Positions 41,049-50,487 of a stretch of DNA of 64,000 bases are shown here, one piece after another. Below the pieces are notes generated by a model. That model did no database searches. It saw only the letters and a list, made by a program, of their open reading frames with translations, and was not told the DNA's origin. The stretch covers positions 186,001 to 250,000 of the forward strand of contig CAKMKG010000005.1 of NCBI GenBank assembly GCA_927441425.1. The letters are read 5' to 3'. The translations under genes and the position numbers were made by a program. The stretch is from an uncultured Bacillota bacterium. Its GTDB lineage: Bacteria; Bacillota; Clostridia; Peptostreptococcales; Anaerovoracaceae. Each line of letters starts with the position of its first letter. Positions within the stretch are counted from its first letter, which is position 1.

Positions 41049-43358
41049 ACTTTGATCGGTCAACAAGGCAATGCTTCCTTTGCTCACCTTGAACCGGTCT
41101 ACCATTTCTTTCAGATGCTCAGCCTGTCCGGATAGTTCTTCGCTTCCAGCCGCGCCTTTCTCCGCCGTATCCGAGTTCTTCTGTACGAGCTGGTATACCT
41201 GTTCGATTCCTATATTGATCTGCGTGATGCCCAGTGCCTGTTCATTTGATGATTTAGCAATTCCACCCACCAGGTTGGCCGCTTCCTCAACGCTGGAAAC
41301 GATCTCCGAAAGCGCCGCAGCAGTATCATCGGCAATCTTTGTTCCTGAATTAACCTTGCTGATGGAGCCTTCGATAAGCTCCGTAGTCTCCCTGGCCGCG
41401 GCCGCACTCCTTGCCGCAAGACTCCGAACCTCTTCGGCTACTACTGCAAAGCCCTTGCCGTGCTGCCCCGCCCTTGCCGCTTCCACAGCTGCATTCAGCG
41501 CCAGGATGTTGGTTTGGAATGCGATGTCGTCGATAACCTTGATTATCCTAGAGATGTTTGACGAGGAATCATTGATCTCTGTCATGGAATTGAGCATTTC
41601 CCGCATCTTGCTGTTACCCTTTTCCGCAAGATCTCTCGCGCTTCCTGCGAGTTCGCTTGCCCGGTTTGCATTCATCGCATTCTGCTTTGTCTGATCGGCA
41701 ACCTCAGCAACAGATGCAGAAAGCTGCTGAATCGTTCCGGCCTGTTCTGCGGCTCTCTGGGAAAGATGCTGACATCCTACCGATAACTGCCTTGACCCGG
41801 TCGCTACTTGTTCTGCCGCAACACTGATCTCTCTCATAACCTTGCTCAAGGTTATGATTATGTTGTCCAGGGAATCCTTGATTTTTACAAAGTCACCCTT
41901 GTAGTCCGCTTTCGTGGCAAGGCTCAAATTTCCTTCGCTTATCTCTGAAAGTGCGTCGGAGATTTCGATGATATAGCACAATAAATTTTTTATTGTTTCA
42001 TTTATAGCATTCTTGAGTTCTCCATGGTCTTCCTTAACATCTCCACTGACCGATACATACAGATTACCCTTTGCCACTTCCCTCAGTGTAGTCAAAGCTT
42101 CCGCTATCGGAGCTGTGAGTGCATCTACCGTTTCATTGACGCCTTCGATGATCTTTTCAAACTGCCCATTGAACTTCTTTGCATCGCCTCTGAATTCCAA
42201 ATGCCCGTCTATGGTGGCATGACATAACGCGTTGATCTCTTCATACAGAGCCGTTATTGTCTCGATCAGATGAATCAGGCATGGGATCACCCGGTCATAT
42301 TCGCTTCTCTTGCCACTTTCGTTGATGCTTTCCAGATCAGTGAGATCTCCATCAGCAATATGATTCAAAATCTCAATGACACTGTTCATTCTCATCTCAT
42401 AGCGCACATCTTGGCCTTCAACCAAGGCATTAATCCCATCAATGCAAGTATTGATGCTATTCTTGATGTTATCGAATTCTCCCTGATACGCTTCTGTAAT
42501 TCTTTCTGGTATTTCCCCTTTTCCGATTCTCTCCATATATCCAGCCATTCCGTTCAAAGGTGTGATGAGAGAGTCCAAAGATTCGTTGAAACCAAGCAAA
42601 ATTTGCCCATAGCGGCCTTCCAACTTCCCCGCATCTGCTCTTATGTATAAATTACCCGCTGCGGTTGCTTCTGTCAATTTCATCGTTTCATCGCATAAGA
42701 TATCCATAACACGTTCCACCAAAATCAGATCTTCACGCGCGGTATTCAAAGGATCTACAGTGGCGTCCATTGAGTTGTTGAAAGCTCCGATGATTTCCCG
42801 ATAGCTGCCGCGGAATTGATCAACATTCCCGCGGATCTCCAGATTTCCTTCTACTGCGGCGGCGGTCAGGTTTTCCGCCTCAAGGACCAGATTTCTCAGT
42901 ACATTGATTACCGAAACTATACTGTTTCCTATGATATCCTTTTCCGATCTGAGAGTGGGCTCCAGCGAAAAATCGCCGTCTGCAATCCGTTTAATCGCGT
43001 CTGACTGTTTTTTCATATTTTCAGTTATATTAATAACCCCTCTGCTTATTGATCCGATTTCATCGTTCCTCTTGAGATATCCCTCCTCGATCTGGATATC
43101 CGTGTTGCCCAAAACAAGAAGATTGGAATAATCTGCAATTCTTTTCAGCGGTTCTGTTACGGTTTTTCTGATAAAGGCATAGGATACCAAAATCAGCATT
43201 ATGTTTATTATAAGAACCCCACCGACTAAGAGGAGTATGTTAAGTCCCCAATCGCTGTAATAGCTGAAGATACCGATTAACAAGATACTTATAAGGATCG
43301 ATGCGATTAATACAGCCAATAATTTATTTTTAATTGAACCGAATTCCGTTTTATCCAT
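41037..43358 (-). CDS. Methyl-accepting chemotaxis protein with a poly-HAMP array
   Basis: 773 residues. Two membrane spans (about 13-33 and 38-62) are joined by only a few residues, so there is no outside sensor domain. A HAMP domain (about 62-115) is followed by seven or eight more HAMP-like units up to about residue 505. Each contains a G(N/H/D)L/F then GxF(x)xIxxxxN-type pair ([79 protein letters not shown]). The signalling domain has the hairpin [20 protein letters not shown]. It likely senses a cytoplasmic or membrane-energy cue and signals to CheA. Its 3' end is duplicated downstream. Confidence 0.92.
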   Translation of the reverse strand: MDKTEFGSIKNKLLAVLIASILISILLIGIFSYYSDWGLNILLLVGGVLIINIMLILVSYAFIRKTVTEPLKRIADYSNLLVLGNTDIQIEEGYLKRNDEIGSISRGVINITENMKKQSDAIKRIADGDFSLEPTLRSEKDIIGNSIVSVINVLRNLVLEAENLTAAAVEGNLEIRGNVDQFRGSYREIIGAFNNSMDATVDPLNTAREDLILVERVMDILCDETMKLTEATAAGNLYIRADAGKLEGRYGQILLGFNESLDSLITPLNGMAGYMERIGKGEIPERITEAYQGEFDNIKNSINTCIDGINALVEGQDVRYEMRMNSVIEILNHIADGDLTDLESINESGKRSEYDRVIPCLIHLIETITALYEEINALCHATIDGHLEFRGDAKKFNGQFEKIIEGVNETVDALTAPIAEALTTLREVAKGNLYVSVSGDVKEDHGELKNAINETIKNLLCYIIEISDALSEISEGNLSLATKADYKGDFVKIKDSLDNIIITLSKVMREISVAAEQVATGSRQLSVGCQHLSQRAAEQAGTIQQLSASVAEVADQTKQNAMNANRASELAGSARDLAEKGNSKMREMLNSMTEINDSSSNISRIIKVIDDIAFQTNILALNAAVEAARAGQHGKGFAVVAEEVRSLAARSAAAARETTELIEGSISKVNSGTKIADDTAAALSEIVSSVEEAANLVGGIAKSSNEQALGITQINIGIEQVYQLVQKNSDTAEKGAAGSEELSGQAEHLKEMVDRFKVSKGSIALLTDQSVVH

Positions 43359-43411
43359 ATTTATTTTTCCTTCCCTGCAGCTTACAGACAGCGCCTAATC
43401 CGGTGAGATCA

Positions 43412-43453
43412 AAATGCATTTGCTGAAAATAAACCTTTTCAACAAATGCATTT
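43412..43453 (-). terminator. Long stem after the CitMHS gene
   Basis: Minus-strand RNA AAATGCATTTGTTGAAAA pairs over 18 bp with TTTTCAGCAAATGCATTT (one G-U pair) around a 6-base loop, about 70 bp past the transporter stop. There is no U-run, so it may stabilise the 3' end as well as terminate. Confidence 0.65.
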
Positions 43454-43525
43454 CATACTAGCCTAAATAATAGACTTTGCTTTACGCAGCTGATTTCTGA
43501 ACCAACTGCCGGTCCTGTTTTTTTA

Positions 43526-44812
43526 TTATCTTACAATAGCGAGAGTGAACAGCATCAGAACCGTACCTAAAATGATCGAATACTTGAAATTCGCCTTAAA
43601 GGTTTCACGGAATTCAAGCTTCATAATACCTAAGGCGAAATATACCGTAGGATTGGTGATACATAATGCGGAACCGACGTTGTGTCCGGCTACGAACATG
43701 ATTGCGACTGCAACGCTGGATAAGCCATAGGCTTCTCCCATGTGGGCTATGACCGGCATGACTCCGTAAATCATGGCATTCGCGTCCAAAATGTAGCTGA
43801 GCGGAGTGATAAGCAGCGCGACGATGACGTCAACAAAACGGTTCATTGACTCCGGAATGATGGAGACAAGACCATTTCCGATGGCCTCAAACATGCCCAG
43901 GTTTTCCATTACTCCAAGGAGAGCTCCCGCTCCGATCAAGGTGTAGACCGCGAGCATAATTGGTCCTGAATATGCTTGCATTCTTTTGGATTGCTCCTTG
44001 GGAGTTCTGTAATTCAACGGAAGCACGATAGCGCATCCGACCAAAAAAGCGATGTAGGAGGGGATGCCAAGGAATAAAGTTGTTATGATGATGATCGTAA
44101 TAATCAGATTCGGCCAGAAGAGCTTAGGCCGCCTCAGCGCCTGTTCTTCCTCGCTTAATTCATGTTTATCCAGCATCATTGTTACATTTGATATAAACTC
44201 TCCCCGGCGTTCCTCAACTTTGGAGGCTATGTACAGAAGGATAAAGGACAGAACGACACCAACCACGTTGATCAGGATCATTTGCTTGTATAAGACCATT
44301 ACATCCATACCGATTACGGCAGCGGCGCGGGCGGTAGGACCTGCCCATGGGAAGAAATTCATCATTGGTATTATTGTCATAAATACTAAAGCAAGCAAAG
44401 TGCGGCGGATCTTCAGCTTGTCAAAAACGATCAGCATTGGAGGTGCCGTGATCAATAACGCTGCAATTCCCTGTCCGTCCAAAGCAGCAATAAGGGTGAT
44501 AACTGCTGCCAAGCCGACAATGCTGAAAACACTCTTACCGACCGTCTTCATCAGTCCGTTGATAATGGGGTCAAACATACCGGCATCAGATACGACGCCA
44601 AAAAAGATAGTAGCAGTAATAAAGAGGGCTGCGATGACCAATACATCGCTGATTCCCTCATGGACACTCATCATCGTGGCCTCAAGGCCCGACCCGATTG
44701 CCAGAGCGACGATGATTGGAAGCACCGCCATGATATTTCCAGGTAGAAACGGGCTTTTAATGACCAGTACGATAAGTAGTAAGAGTAAAATAACACTTGC
44801 AAAAACTAACAT
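43526..44812 (-). CDS. CitMHS-family carboxylate transporter
   Basis: 428 residues with about 11-12 membrane spans. It matches the citrate-metal/proton symporter family: ALFITATIFFGVVSDAGMFD, ALDGQGIAALLITAPPMLIV, MNFFPWAGPTARAAAVIG and FVAGHNVGSALCITNPTVYF. Members take up citrate or similar di/tricarboxylates, often as metal complexes. AGGAGTG precedes the ATG. It is the last gene of an operon with the AtuA-like and DUF4387 genes, and ends with a long hairpin. Substrate is probably the organic acid handled by that operon; identity unknown. Confidence 0.87.
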   Translation of the reverse strand: MLVFASVILLLLLIVLVIKSPFLPGNIMAVLPIIVALAIGSGLEATMMSVHEGISDVLVIAALFITATIFFGVVSDAGMFDPIINGLMKTVGKSVFSIVGLAAVITLIAALDGQGIAALLITAPPMLIVFDKLKIRRTLLALVFMTIIPMMNFFPWAGPTARAAAVIGMDVMVLYKQMILINVVGVVLSFILLYIASKVEERRGEFISNVTMMLDKHELSEEEQALRRPKLFWPNLIITIIIITTLFLGIPSYIAFLVGCAIVLPLNYRTPKEQSKRMQAYSGPIMLAVYTLIGAGALLGVMENLGMFEAIGNGLVSIIPESMNRFVDVIVALLITPLSYILDANAMIYGVMPVIAHMGEAYGLSSVAVAIMFVAGHNVGSALCITNPTVYFALGIMKLEFRETFKANFKYSIILGTVLMLFTLAIVR

Positions 44813-44888
44813 ATTTTTACACTCCTCTTTTTATTATTTGCCCCGAAAACAGCCTGGCCGCTTCCGGGAAATCAACAGTAATAAATTA

Positions 44889-45194
44889 TTAAATTTCCGT
44901 GTTGGCTAACAGGATGTATTGCTGTCCGGAATGCATGTCATTTTCATACTTATGCCCTTGGGGTGTACTGCGGGGGAAAGAGAATTTTATTACATTAATG
45001 TTGTCCACATAAAAACTCTTCACTTTACGCTCCTCAGCGCTGTACAACTCCGCAATCTTTTTTGCAGTTATATTTTTTGAGTTTTTAATTTTCTCATAAT
45101 CTTCTTTTGTATCACAGAAGATTTCCAGGGTGACCCAGAAAGGGCCGGCGTTTTTTGAACGAACATAACGTGCCACATCTTTTACGGTTGTCAT
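44889..45194 (-). CDS. DUF4387-family protein
   Basis: 101 residues, matching DUF4387: VKDVARYVRSKNAGPFWVTL near the start, FCDTKEDYEKI and a C-terminal IKFSFPRSTPQG. Genes of this family almost always follow an AtuA-like (DUF1446) gene, and the two may form one enzyme. GGAGGT precedes the ATG. It lies 23 bp after the AtuA-like stop. No catalytic role is known. Confidence 0.87.
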   Translation of the reverse strand: MTTVKDVARYVRSKNAGPFWVTLEIFCDTKEDYEKIKNSKNITAKKIAELYSAEERKVKSFYVDNINVIKFSFPRSTPQGHKYENDMHSGQQYILLANTEI

Positions 45195-45217
45195 TGATAT
45201 ACCTCCATTCTTCCATT

Positions 45218-46576
45218 TTATAGATCAATATATTCGAATTGAACAAGCTCAAGCGGGTCATCCACATCCACTACATGATGCAGTCGGAATTCATACGTGC
45301 GGCCTCTTGGGCAGTCAACCGGCGAGAAAGGGAACGCGAAGCTGGGTAGCTGTGTTTTAAAATCTGCCGGATAATGTAATAAGAAAGGATTGAAAATTTT
45401 CGCGATCTGGGTCGCTCTTTCCTGGGTAGCCGCAGTCACTGTCAATAATATTCCAAGTTCTCTCGGAGCCGGTGTACCCTCTGGAACAGGACCTGCGATG
45501 ACTGCATTGTATCCATATGCTTTGAAATTAAAGGAGTACTCATCCGGTGATATCCCAATTTTTGTAATATGCTTACTTACATGGTCGCTAATATTCCGGA
45601 TCCACTGCTCCGGATCGACCATAACTTTAGTGTCTGCAATTCCAACCAGGCTGATATTCTGATATCCCATCACCGAGGCGCCTTCCAGCTTCATCGTATA
45701 CTGCTTTGCATGTTCAAATTTTGTGCCTGTCACATAAACCGTATAATCATCCACCTGGGTATACACGGCATCCTCCGCGAGAATGCTGCCGGAAGGTTCG
45801 GTCAATCGAAACGGGTCAACATTTTCATACAAGAGGTGGGCGGAAATCGTATACGGAGTACAATGAACTCCTTCCTGCAATGGCGTTACATAGAAGCCTT
45901 TCTCATCAACCACTAAAAATACGCCATCGCCTCCGGCACCGTCGGTACACTGACTGCCGCACTCCACGGTTTTTGCTCCGTGCCAGGCCGCCGCTGTGTC
46001 GCATCCCATCATAAGCGGCATCGCTGCAATAATACCGGTGTCTGTGGCACGGCCGCACAACACCACGTCGGCACCGTCTTTCATCGCTTGAATAAAGGGT
46101 TCCGCCCCCATCAGCGCAACGATGTTCTCACACTCATCAAAGACTTCTTTTGTAATTTCAGGAGCACCTTCCAATGCATGGATCTTGCCCTCATCCCACT
46201 TTTTTTTCAGCATCTCCGGGTCTTGCTGTGAATACACTTTTGCGATTCGGCCTTTAAAACCCTCCTTCACAAAAATCTCCTCAACGATATCTACGCACTC
46301 ATCCACTGTTGAATTTGTACCGCTGGTACCGCAGCTTCCAACCAATACCGGAATTCCCGCCTTCATACCGCCGATTACTGCGATCCTTAGATCATGTTCC
46401 AGCATAGGTCTTGAATACTTACACTGACCGCACGCCAGTGAGGCAGGCCCGGAATCTGTAGAACCGCCGTCGATTGCGATGACATCAGGATTCATAGACA
46501 TTCCTCTGTCGAAGGATTCTTGGTTGATGCCTGAGCCCAACCCTCCTGTGGGCATTAAAATTCTGCAACTTTTCAT
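45218..46576 (-). CDS. AtuA-like (DUF1446) protein
   Basis: 452 residues of the acyclic-terpene-utilisation AtuA family. Motifs include the N-terminal RILMPTGGLGSGINQESFDR, AIDGGSTDSGPASLACGQC, PVLVGSCGTSGTNSTVDECV, DVVLCGRATDTGIIAAMPLM, AWHGAKTVECGSQCTDG and, near the end, FAFPFSPVDCPRGRTYEFRL. AtuA acts in citronellol/geraniol breakdown in Pseudomonas with unknown chemistry, but many relatives sit with carboxylate transporters, as here. With DUF4387 and CitMHS it suggests an organic-acid pathway rather than terpene use. AAGGAG precedes the ATG. It is divergent from a LysR regulator. Confidence 0.85.
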   Translation of the reverse strand: MKSCRILMPTGGLGSGINQESFDRGMSMNPDVIAIDGGSTDSGPASLACGQCKYSRPMLEHDLRIAVIGGMKAGIPVLVGSCGTSGTNSTVDECVDIVEEIFVKEGFKGRIAKVYSQQDPEMLKKKWDEGKIHALEGAPEITKEVFDECENIVALMGAEPFIQAMKDGADVVLCGRATDTGIIAAMPLMMGCDTAAAWHGAKTVECGSQCTDGAGGDGVFLVVDEKGFYVTPLQEGVHCTPYTISAHLLYENVDPFRLTEPSGSILAEDAVYTQVDDYTVYVTGTKFEHAKQYTMKLEGASVMGYQNISLVGIADTKVMVDPEQWIRNISDHVSKHITKIGISPDEYSFNFKAYGYNAVIAGPVPEGTPAPRELGILLTVTAATQERATQIAKIFNPFLLHYPADFKTQLPSFAFPFSPVDCPRGRTYEFRLHHVVDVDDPLELVQFEYIDL

Positions 46577-46713
46577 AATTCAAACTCCTTTTTACGTTAT
46601 CGTCTAAATAGTCTAACAGATACGTCCTTCTCCAATAAGAAGTGATTGATCGATCATTCCTATCAGATTGTATTACTAAACAGTTATTTACATTTGGCGC
46701 CTTTTCCTATAAA

Positions 46714-46740
46714 CTGATAGTAGTTATAGTATGGTAATGA
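46714..46740. promoter_or_regulatory. Candidate LysR binding site in the lysR/atuA-like gap
   Basis: CTGATAGTAG followed by TTATAGTATGGTAATGA. Read on the plus strand it aligns without gaps to the minus strand of the 54160-54186 element, sharing CT.ATA and the block TTATAGTAT. It lies 46 bp before the lysR start and 138 bp before the AtuA-like start. Confidence 0.45.
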
Positions 46741-46785
46741 AATAATCAATAGATAATTCTCTATATAAATGCAACGGAGGCCACA

Positions 46786-47706
46786 ATGAACGACAGACAG
46801 CTCAAATATATTTTAGCCATATCCGAAGAAGGCAATATCACAGCCGCAGCGCATAAACTCTATATCAGTCAGCCATCTCTCAGCTATCTGCTTTCTCATG
46901 TTGAAGAAGAACTGGGTACCAAGCTGTTTGACAGAAATGTCACTCCTTTGAAGCCGACCGATGCAGGTGAATGTTATATTAAAGCGGCGAAGCAAATGCT
47001 AAGCATCCAGCGCGAATTAATCAATCAAATCGATGACATCCGCCATCTTCGGAAAGGGCGGCTCACGATCGGGTGCAGTCCCCAGCTTTCACCATTTATA
47101 TTCCCTACCTTCCTACCGACTTTTATCAGAAATAATCCTGAAATTCAACTAACGCTTGTAGAAGAAAGCTTACCTATCCTTGAAGATCTTATGGTTTCCG
47201 GTGATCTTGAGCTGGCTTTCACAAATAAGCCCATGAACAGCAAAGCCTTCGGACAAATTCTTCTGTTTCATGAAGAACTGCTATTGATGACTCCCGCGAC
47301 CTTCACCCCCAAAGCGACTTCAAAAGATGAAAAACACACGTTTCCCGTTCTGGATTTAACTTGTGTGCAGGATTGTCCTTTTGTGCTTTTTAAACCCCGC
47401 CATCACTTGAGGCAAATGACCGACAAAATTTTCAGTGATTACGATTTCAAACCGAAAACTATTTTTGAAACAAGCAATTGGGAAACCTGCTTCCGCATGG
47501 TAAAGGAGCAAATGGCTTTCACCATTCTTCCCTATTCACCTCTGCAGAGGATTTTCTGGACTGATCATTCGATCAGGCAGTTTAGCATAGGTGGTGATTA
47601 TAGCAGGCCGTTGTCCATTTACTATCGTAAAAATACGTATCATCCCGAGCTGATTGAGACCTTCATCAGTTCAACCCAGTCAATTCTAAATGAAGTGCGT
47701 GTTTAA
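46786..47706 (+). CDS. LysR-family transcriptional regulator
   Basis: 306 residues. The N-terminal winged HTH is typical (LKYILAISEEGNITAAAHKL, YISQPSLSYLLSHVEEELG, TKLFDRNVTPLKPTDAGE). The C-terminal half is a periplasmic-binding-protein-like effector domain (from about 90: RLTIGCSPQLSPFIFPTFLP). It lies between two catabolic operons, divergent from the AtuA-like one and convergent with the LeuD-like end of the other. Related palindromes in front of this gene, the AEC-RraA operon and an esterase gene suggest it regulates all three in response to a pathway acid. CAACGGAGG precedes the ATG. Confidence 0.92.
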   Translation: MNDRQLKYILAISEEGNITAAAHKLYISQPSLSYLLSHVEEELGTKLFDRNVTPLKPTDAGECYIKAAKQMLSIQRELINQIDDIRHLRKGRLTIGCSPQLSPFIFPTFLPTFIRNNPEIQLTLVEESLPILEDLMVSGDLELAFTNKPMNSKAFGQILLFHEELLLMTPATFTPKATSKDEKHTFPVLDLTCVQDCPFVLFKPRHHLRQMTDKIFSDYDFKPKTIFETSNWETCFRMVKEQMAFTILPYSPLQRIFWTDHSIRQFSIGGDYSRPLSIYYRKNTYHPELIETFISSTQSILNEVRV

Positions 47707-47714
47707 GAATCTGC

Positions 47715-48215
47715 TTATTTCCCACACTGATTTTTGATCAGGTTTTTTATGCCGTCATTCTTAAGAATATGAAACATGTATTCAGAAATTTGCTCACCTC
47801 TGATCTCGGTGTTGCTGGTTTCATTTTGTACTAAGCCGGTCTGAATATCTACAGATATCCGGTCACCGGATTTTACCTTTCCGCCTATTTGGGGAATTAC
47901 AAGCAAGGGCAGTCCTAAATTGATCGCGTTCCGATAAAATATGCGGGCAAAAGATTCTGCCAGGATCGCCCCCACTCCGGCACTTTTTAGCGTGATGGCG
48001 GCATGCTCCCTACTGGAGCCACAGCCAAAATTTTTCTCCGCAACAATAATATCCCCAGGCTGTACTTTCTTGACAAAATCAGGGTCAGCTCCCTCCATAG
48101 CATGCCTTGCAACCGACTCCGGATCGGTCAAATCCAGATACCGGCCTGGATAGATCTGATCTGTATCAATGTTGCTGCCAAAGACAAAGGCCTTTCCCTC
48201 AACTATTCTTTTCAT
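47715..48215 (-). CDS. LeuD-like aconitase-superfamily small subunit
   Basis: About 166 residues of the swivel domain. Marks are FGSNIDTDQIYPGRYL, EKNFGCGSSREHAAITLKSA and RIFYRNAINLGLPLLVIP. Start 48215 (MKRIVEGKAF) is chosen because GGAGGGG precedes it; it overlaps the large-subunit stop by 17 bp. Together they form an isopropylmalate-isomerase-like hydro-lyase. Because the operon is catabolic and contains an aldolase-like gene and a split transketolase rather than leuA/leuB, the substrate is likely another hydroxy-di/tricarboxylate, such as dimethylmalate- or citramalate-type acids. Confidence 0.87.
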   Translation of the reverse strand: MKRIVEGKAFVFGSNIDTDQIYPGRYLDLTDPESVARHAMEGADPDFVKKVQPGDIIVAEKNFGCGSSREHAAITLKSAGVGAILAESFARIFYRNAINLGLPLLVIPQIGGKVKSGDRISVDIQTGLVQNETSNTEIRGEQISEYMFHILKNDGIKNLIKNQCGK

Positions 48216-49482
48216 CTTGCCCCTCCCTTTCAATCAGATATCTCGCTGGGTCTGTGATATAACCGTTCAAAGCAGCTGCAGCCACACTGGCTGGAGATGC
48301 CAGAAAAATTTCTGCTTTCCCGTGACCCATTCGGCCGGGGAAATTACGGTTTGAAGCCGTGATACAGACTTCACCTTCCGCAATCATCCCTTCATGGGTT
48401 CCCAGACAAGCCGCACAACCGGGCGTGACCAGTGTCGCCCCCGCTTCAACAAGGGTCTGTATATATCCCTTTTCCATCGCCTCCATGAGGACTTGGGAAG
48501 ACGCCGGGACAACAAGAAAACGCGTTAAGGGATTAATCTTACTGTCTTTTAAAATGTGTGCCGCAACAGCTAAATCCTCGACTCTCCCACCTGTACAGGT
48601 TCCTAAAAACGCCTGATGAACGGCTTCTCCTTCATAATCACTGAGTGGGAAAACATTATCCACGCTGTGTGGGGCGGCAATCTGTGGATAGAGATCTGTA
48701 ACGTCAAAGGTTAAATCTGCACTGTATTGAAAATCCGAATCTGTTTCGAAAACCTCATAATCGGTTACCTTATTCCCCTCAAGAAAAGCAAAGGTTACTT
48801 CATCCGGCTGGATATAGCAAGTTTTCGCACCCATCTCGGTGGTCATATTGCATAAAGCCATACGTTCCGATATGCTGAATTGCTTTAATAATGTGCCTGT
48901 AAAATCCACCCCTTTGTAAACAGCATAATCGGATCCCAGCTTTCCAATGATGGATAAAATCACATCCTTGGCATAAACGCCTGGTCTAAGCTGGCCTTCA
49001 AGATTGATCCGAATTACTTCGGGTACGCGAAACCACAAAGATCCTGTCCGCAGGATGATCGCCAGATCCGTTGCCCCTACGCCTGTTCCGAAAGCACCGA
49101 AAGCACCATGGGTGGTCGTATGAGAGTCAGTGATCACGATCAATTGACCGGGCTTTGAAAAACCCTTATCAGCCATAATCTGATGGCAGACACCTTGATT
49201 GATATCCATTAATTTATCAATACCCTGCTCACGGCAAAATTCACGGAACTGCTTTTGATTGTCGGCCTGCATAACCGTGGAAGCCGGAGCATAATGATCA
49301 AGGAAAACAATGGTTTTATCCGGTGCATAAACCTTTTCTCCATCCATTTCATAAAAGGATCGAATGGTTTGCAGGTAAAGGTCGTTGATACCGGCCATAT
49401 CAATCTGACAGTTTACGATCTCGCCGGCACTGACGGATTCTTTATTTGCCGCTTTGGCAAGTATTTTCTCAAGAGCGTGCAT
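48199..49482 (-). CDS. LeuC-like aconitase-superfamily large subunit
   Basis: 427 residues, the archaeal/LeuC2 length. It holds the 4Fe-4S site Cys in FLGTCTGGRVEDLAVAAHIL and the pair in TPGCAACLGTHEGM. Other family motifs are VITDSHTTTHGAFGAFGTGV (active-site histidines) and ASNRNFPGRMGHG. It catalyses dehydration and hydration of a hydroxy-acid together with the small subunit downstream. Paralogues of this shape include isopropylmalate isomerase, homoaconitase and 2,3-dimethylmalate dehydratase, and sequence reading alone cannot choose. AGGAAGG precedes the ATG. It sits 16 bp after the dehydrogenase stop. Confidence 0.87.
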   Translation of the reverse strand: MHALEKILAKAANKESVSAGEIVNCQIDMAGINDLYLQTIRSFYEMDGEKVYAPDKTIVFLDHYAPASTVMQADNQKQFREFCREQGIDKLMDINQGVCHQIMADKGFSKPGQLIVITDSHTTTHGAFGAFGTGVGATDLAIILRTGSLWFRVPEVIRINLEGQLRPGVYAKDVILSIIGKLGSDYAVYKGVDFTGTLLKQFSISERMALCNMTTEMGAKTCYIQPDEVTFAFLEGNKVTDYEVFETDSDFQYSADLTFDVTDLYPQIAAPHSVDNVFPLSDYEGEAVHQAFLGTCTGGRVEDLAVAAHILKDSKINPLTRFLVVPASSQVLMEAMEKGYIQTLVEAGATLVTPGCAACLGTHEGMIAEGEVCITASNRNFPGRMGHGKAEIFLASPASVAAAALNGYITDPARYLIEREGQDEKNS

Positions 49483-49498
49483 GTATTTCCTTCCTTTC

Positions 49499-50485
49499 TT
49501 ATTTGTTTAAAACCTCACGGTTTACAATTCCGATGGGCGTCTTGCCTTCCATAATATCCAAAACATTCTGCGCTGCCATGATCGACATTCCCCGCCGTGC
49601 ATCCGGCGTCGCCGTGCCGATATGCGGTGTCATCACCACATTATCAAGCTTGAAAAGCTCCGGGCTTACATATGGCTCATTTTCAAATACATCCAATCCC
49701 GCTCCCCAGATAGTACGCGTTCTTAATGCTTCCGTCAAAGCCTGTTCATCTATGACCGGACCACGGGAAGTATTGATTAGGATTGAGGTCGGTTTCATCA
49801 TGGAGAGTTCCTTTGTACTGATCATGTGGCGGGTTTCCGGTGTCAGCGGCGTATGGATGGAAATAAAATCCGCTTCCGTCAGGAGTGTTTCCAACGGGAC
49901 TTGCTTTGCTCCCAATTCTCTCTCCATTTCCGCATTGGGACGGCTGTCGGAATAGATGATGTCCATACTGAATCCAACGGCTCTCTTTGCCACAGTCTTG
50001 CCAACTTGACCTGCCCCAATAATACCCAAGGTTTTTCCGGTAAAATCACGGCCTAAGAAAAATGACGGGGTCCAGCCCCAGGGTTCTCCGTTTCGGATCA
50101 ATCGATCCCCTTCCGCCACACGCCGGGCCACACTGAACATAAGTGCCCAGGCAATATCCGCAGTGGCGTTGTTCACAGCAATCGGCGTATTAGTAACTGC
50201 GATTCCCTTTTTTGTAGCAGCCTCAACGTCAATATTATTAAAACCGGCGGCATAGTTGGAGATTACTCTCAATTGAGGCCCTGCCGCATTCATAACCGCT
50301 TCATCTACCTTAACCCGGGAATCCGTCACAAGGGCAGTAATCCCCTCCACCTTTTTCAAAAATTCCTCTTTGCTTTCCAAAACCTCATTGGGATTTGATT
50401 TTACATGAAACAACGGCTCCAGCATCTGCTCGATCGGTTCCGGCAGCTTTCTGGCAATATAAAGCTTTGCTTTCTCTGACATCAT
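49499..50485 (-). CDS. D-2-hydroxyacid dehydrogenase
   Basis: 328 residues of the NAD-dependent D-isomer family (glyoxylate/hydroxypyruvate reductase or phosphoglycerate-dehydrogenase-like). The Rossmann motif is LGIIGAGQVGKTVAKRAVGF. The catalytic trio is Arg in LINTSRGPVIDEQ, Glu in GLDVFENEPYVS and His in MTPHIGTATPDARRG. It interconverts a 2-oxoacid and a D-2-hydroxyacid. Within the operon it follows the transketolase genes by two bases, so it may handle hydroxypyruvate or the 2-oxoacid released by the RraA-like aldolase. AGGAGTAAGC precedes the ATG. Confidence 0.9.
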   Translation of the reverse strand: MMSEKAKLYIARKLPEPIEQMLEPLFHVKSNPNEVLESKEEFLKKVEGITALVTDSRVKVDEAVMNAAGPQLRVISNYAAGFNNIDVEAATKKGIAVTNTPIAVNNATADIAWALMFSVARRVAEGDRLIRNGEPWGWTPSFFLGRDFTGKTLGIIGAGQVGKTVAKRAVGFSMDIIYSDSRPNAEMERELGAKQVPLETLLTEADFISIHTPLTPETRHMISTKELSMMKPTSILINTSRGPVIDEQALTEALRTRTIWGAGLDVFENEPYVSPELFKLDNVVMTPHIGTATPDARRGMSIMAAQNVLDIMEGKTPIGIVNREVLNK

Positions 50486-50487
50486 GC

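Noticed and set aside
47715-49482. LeuCD as part of leucine biosynthesis
   Set aside because: No leuA or leuB nearby, and the pair is embedded in a catabolic operon with a carrier, transketolase and aldolase-like gene. Not excluded but not favoured.
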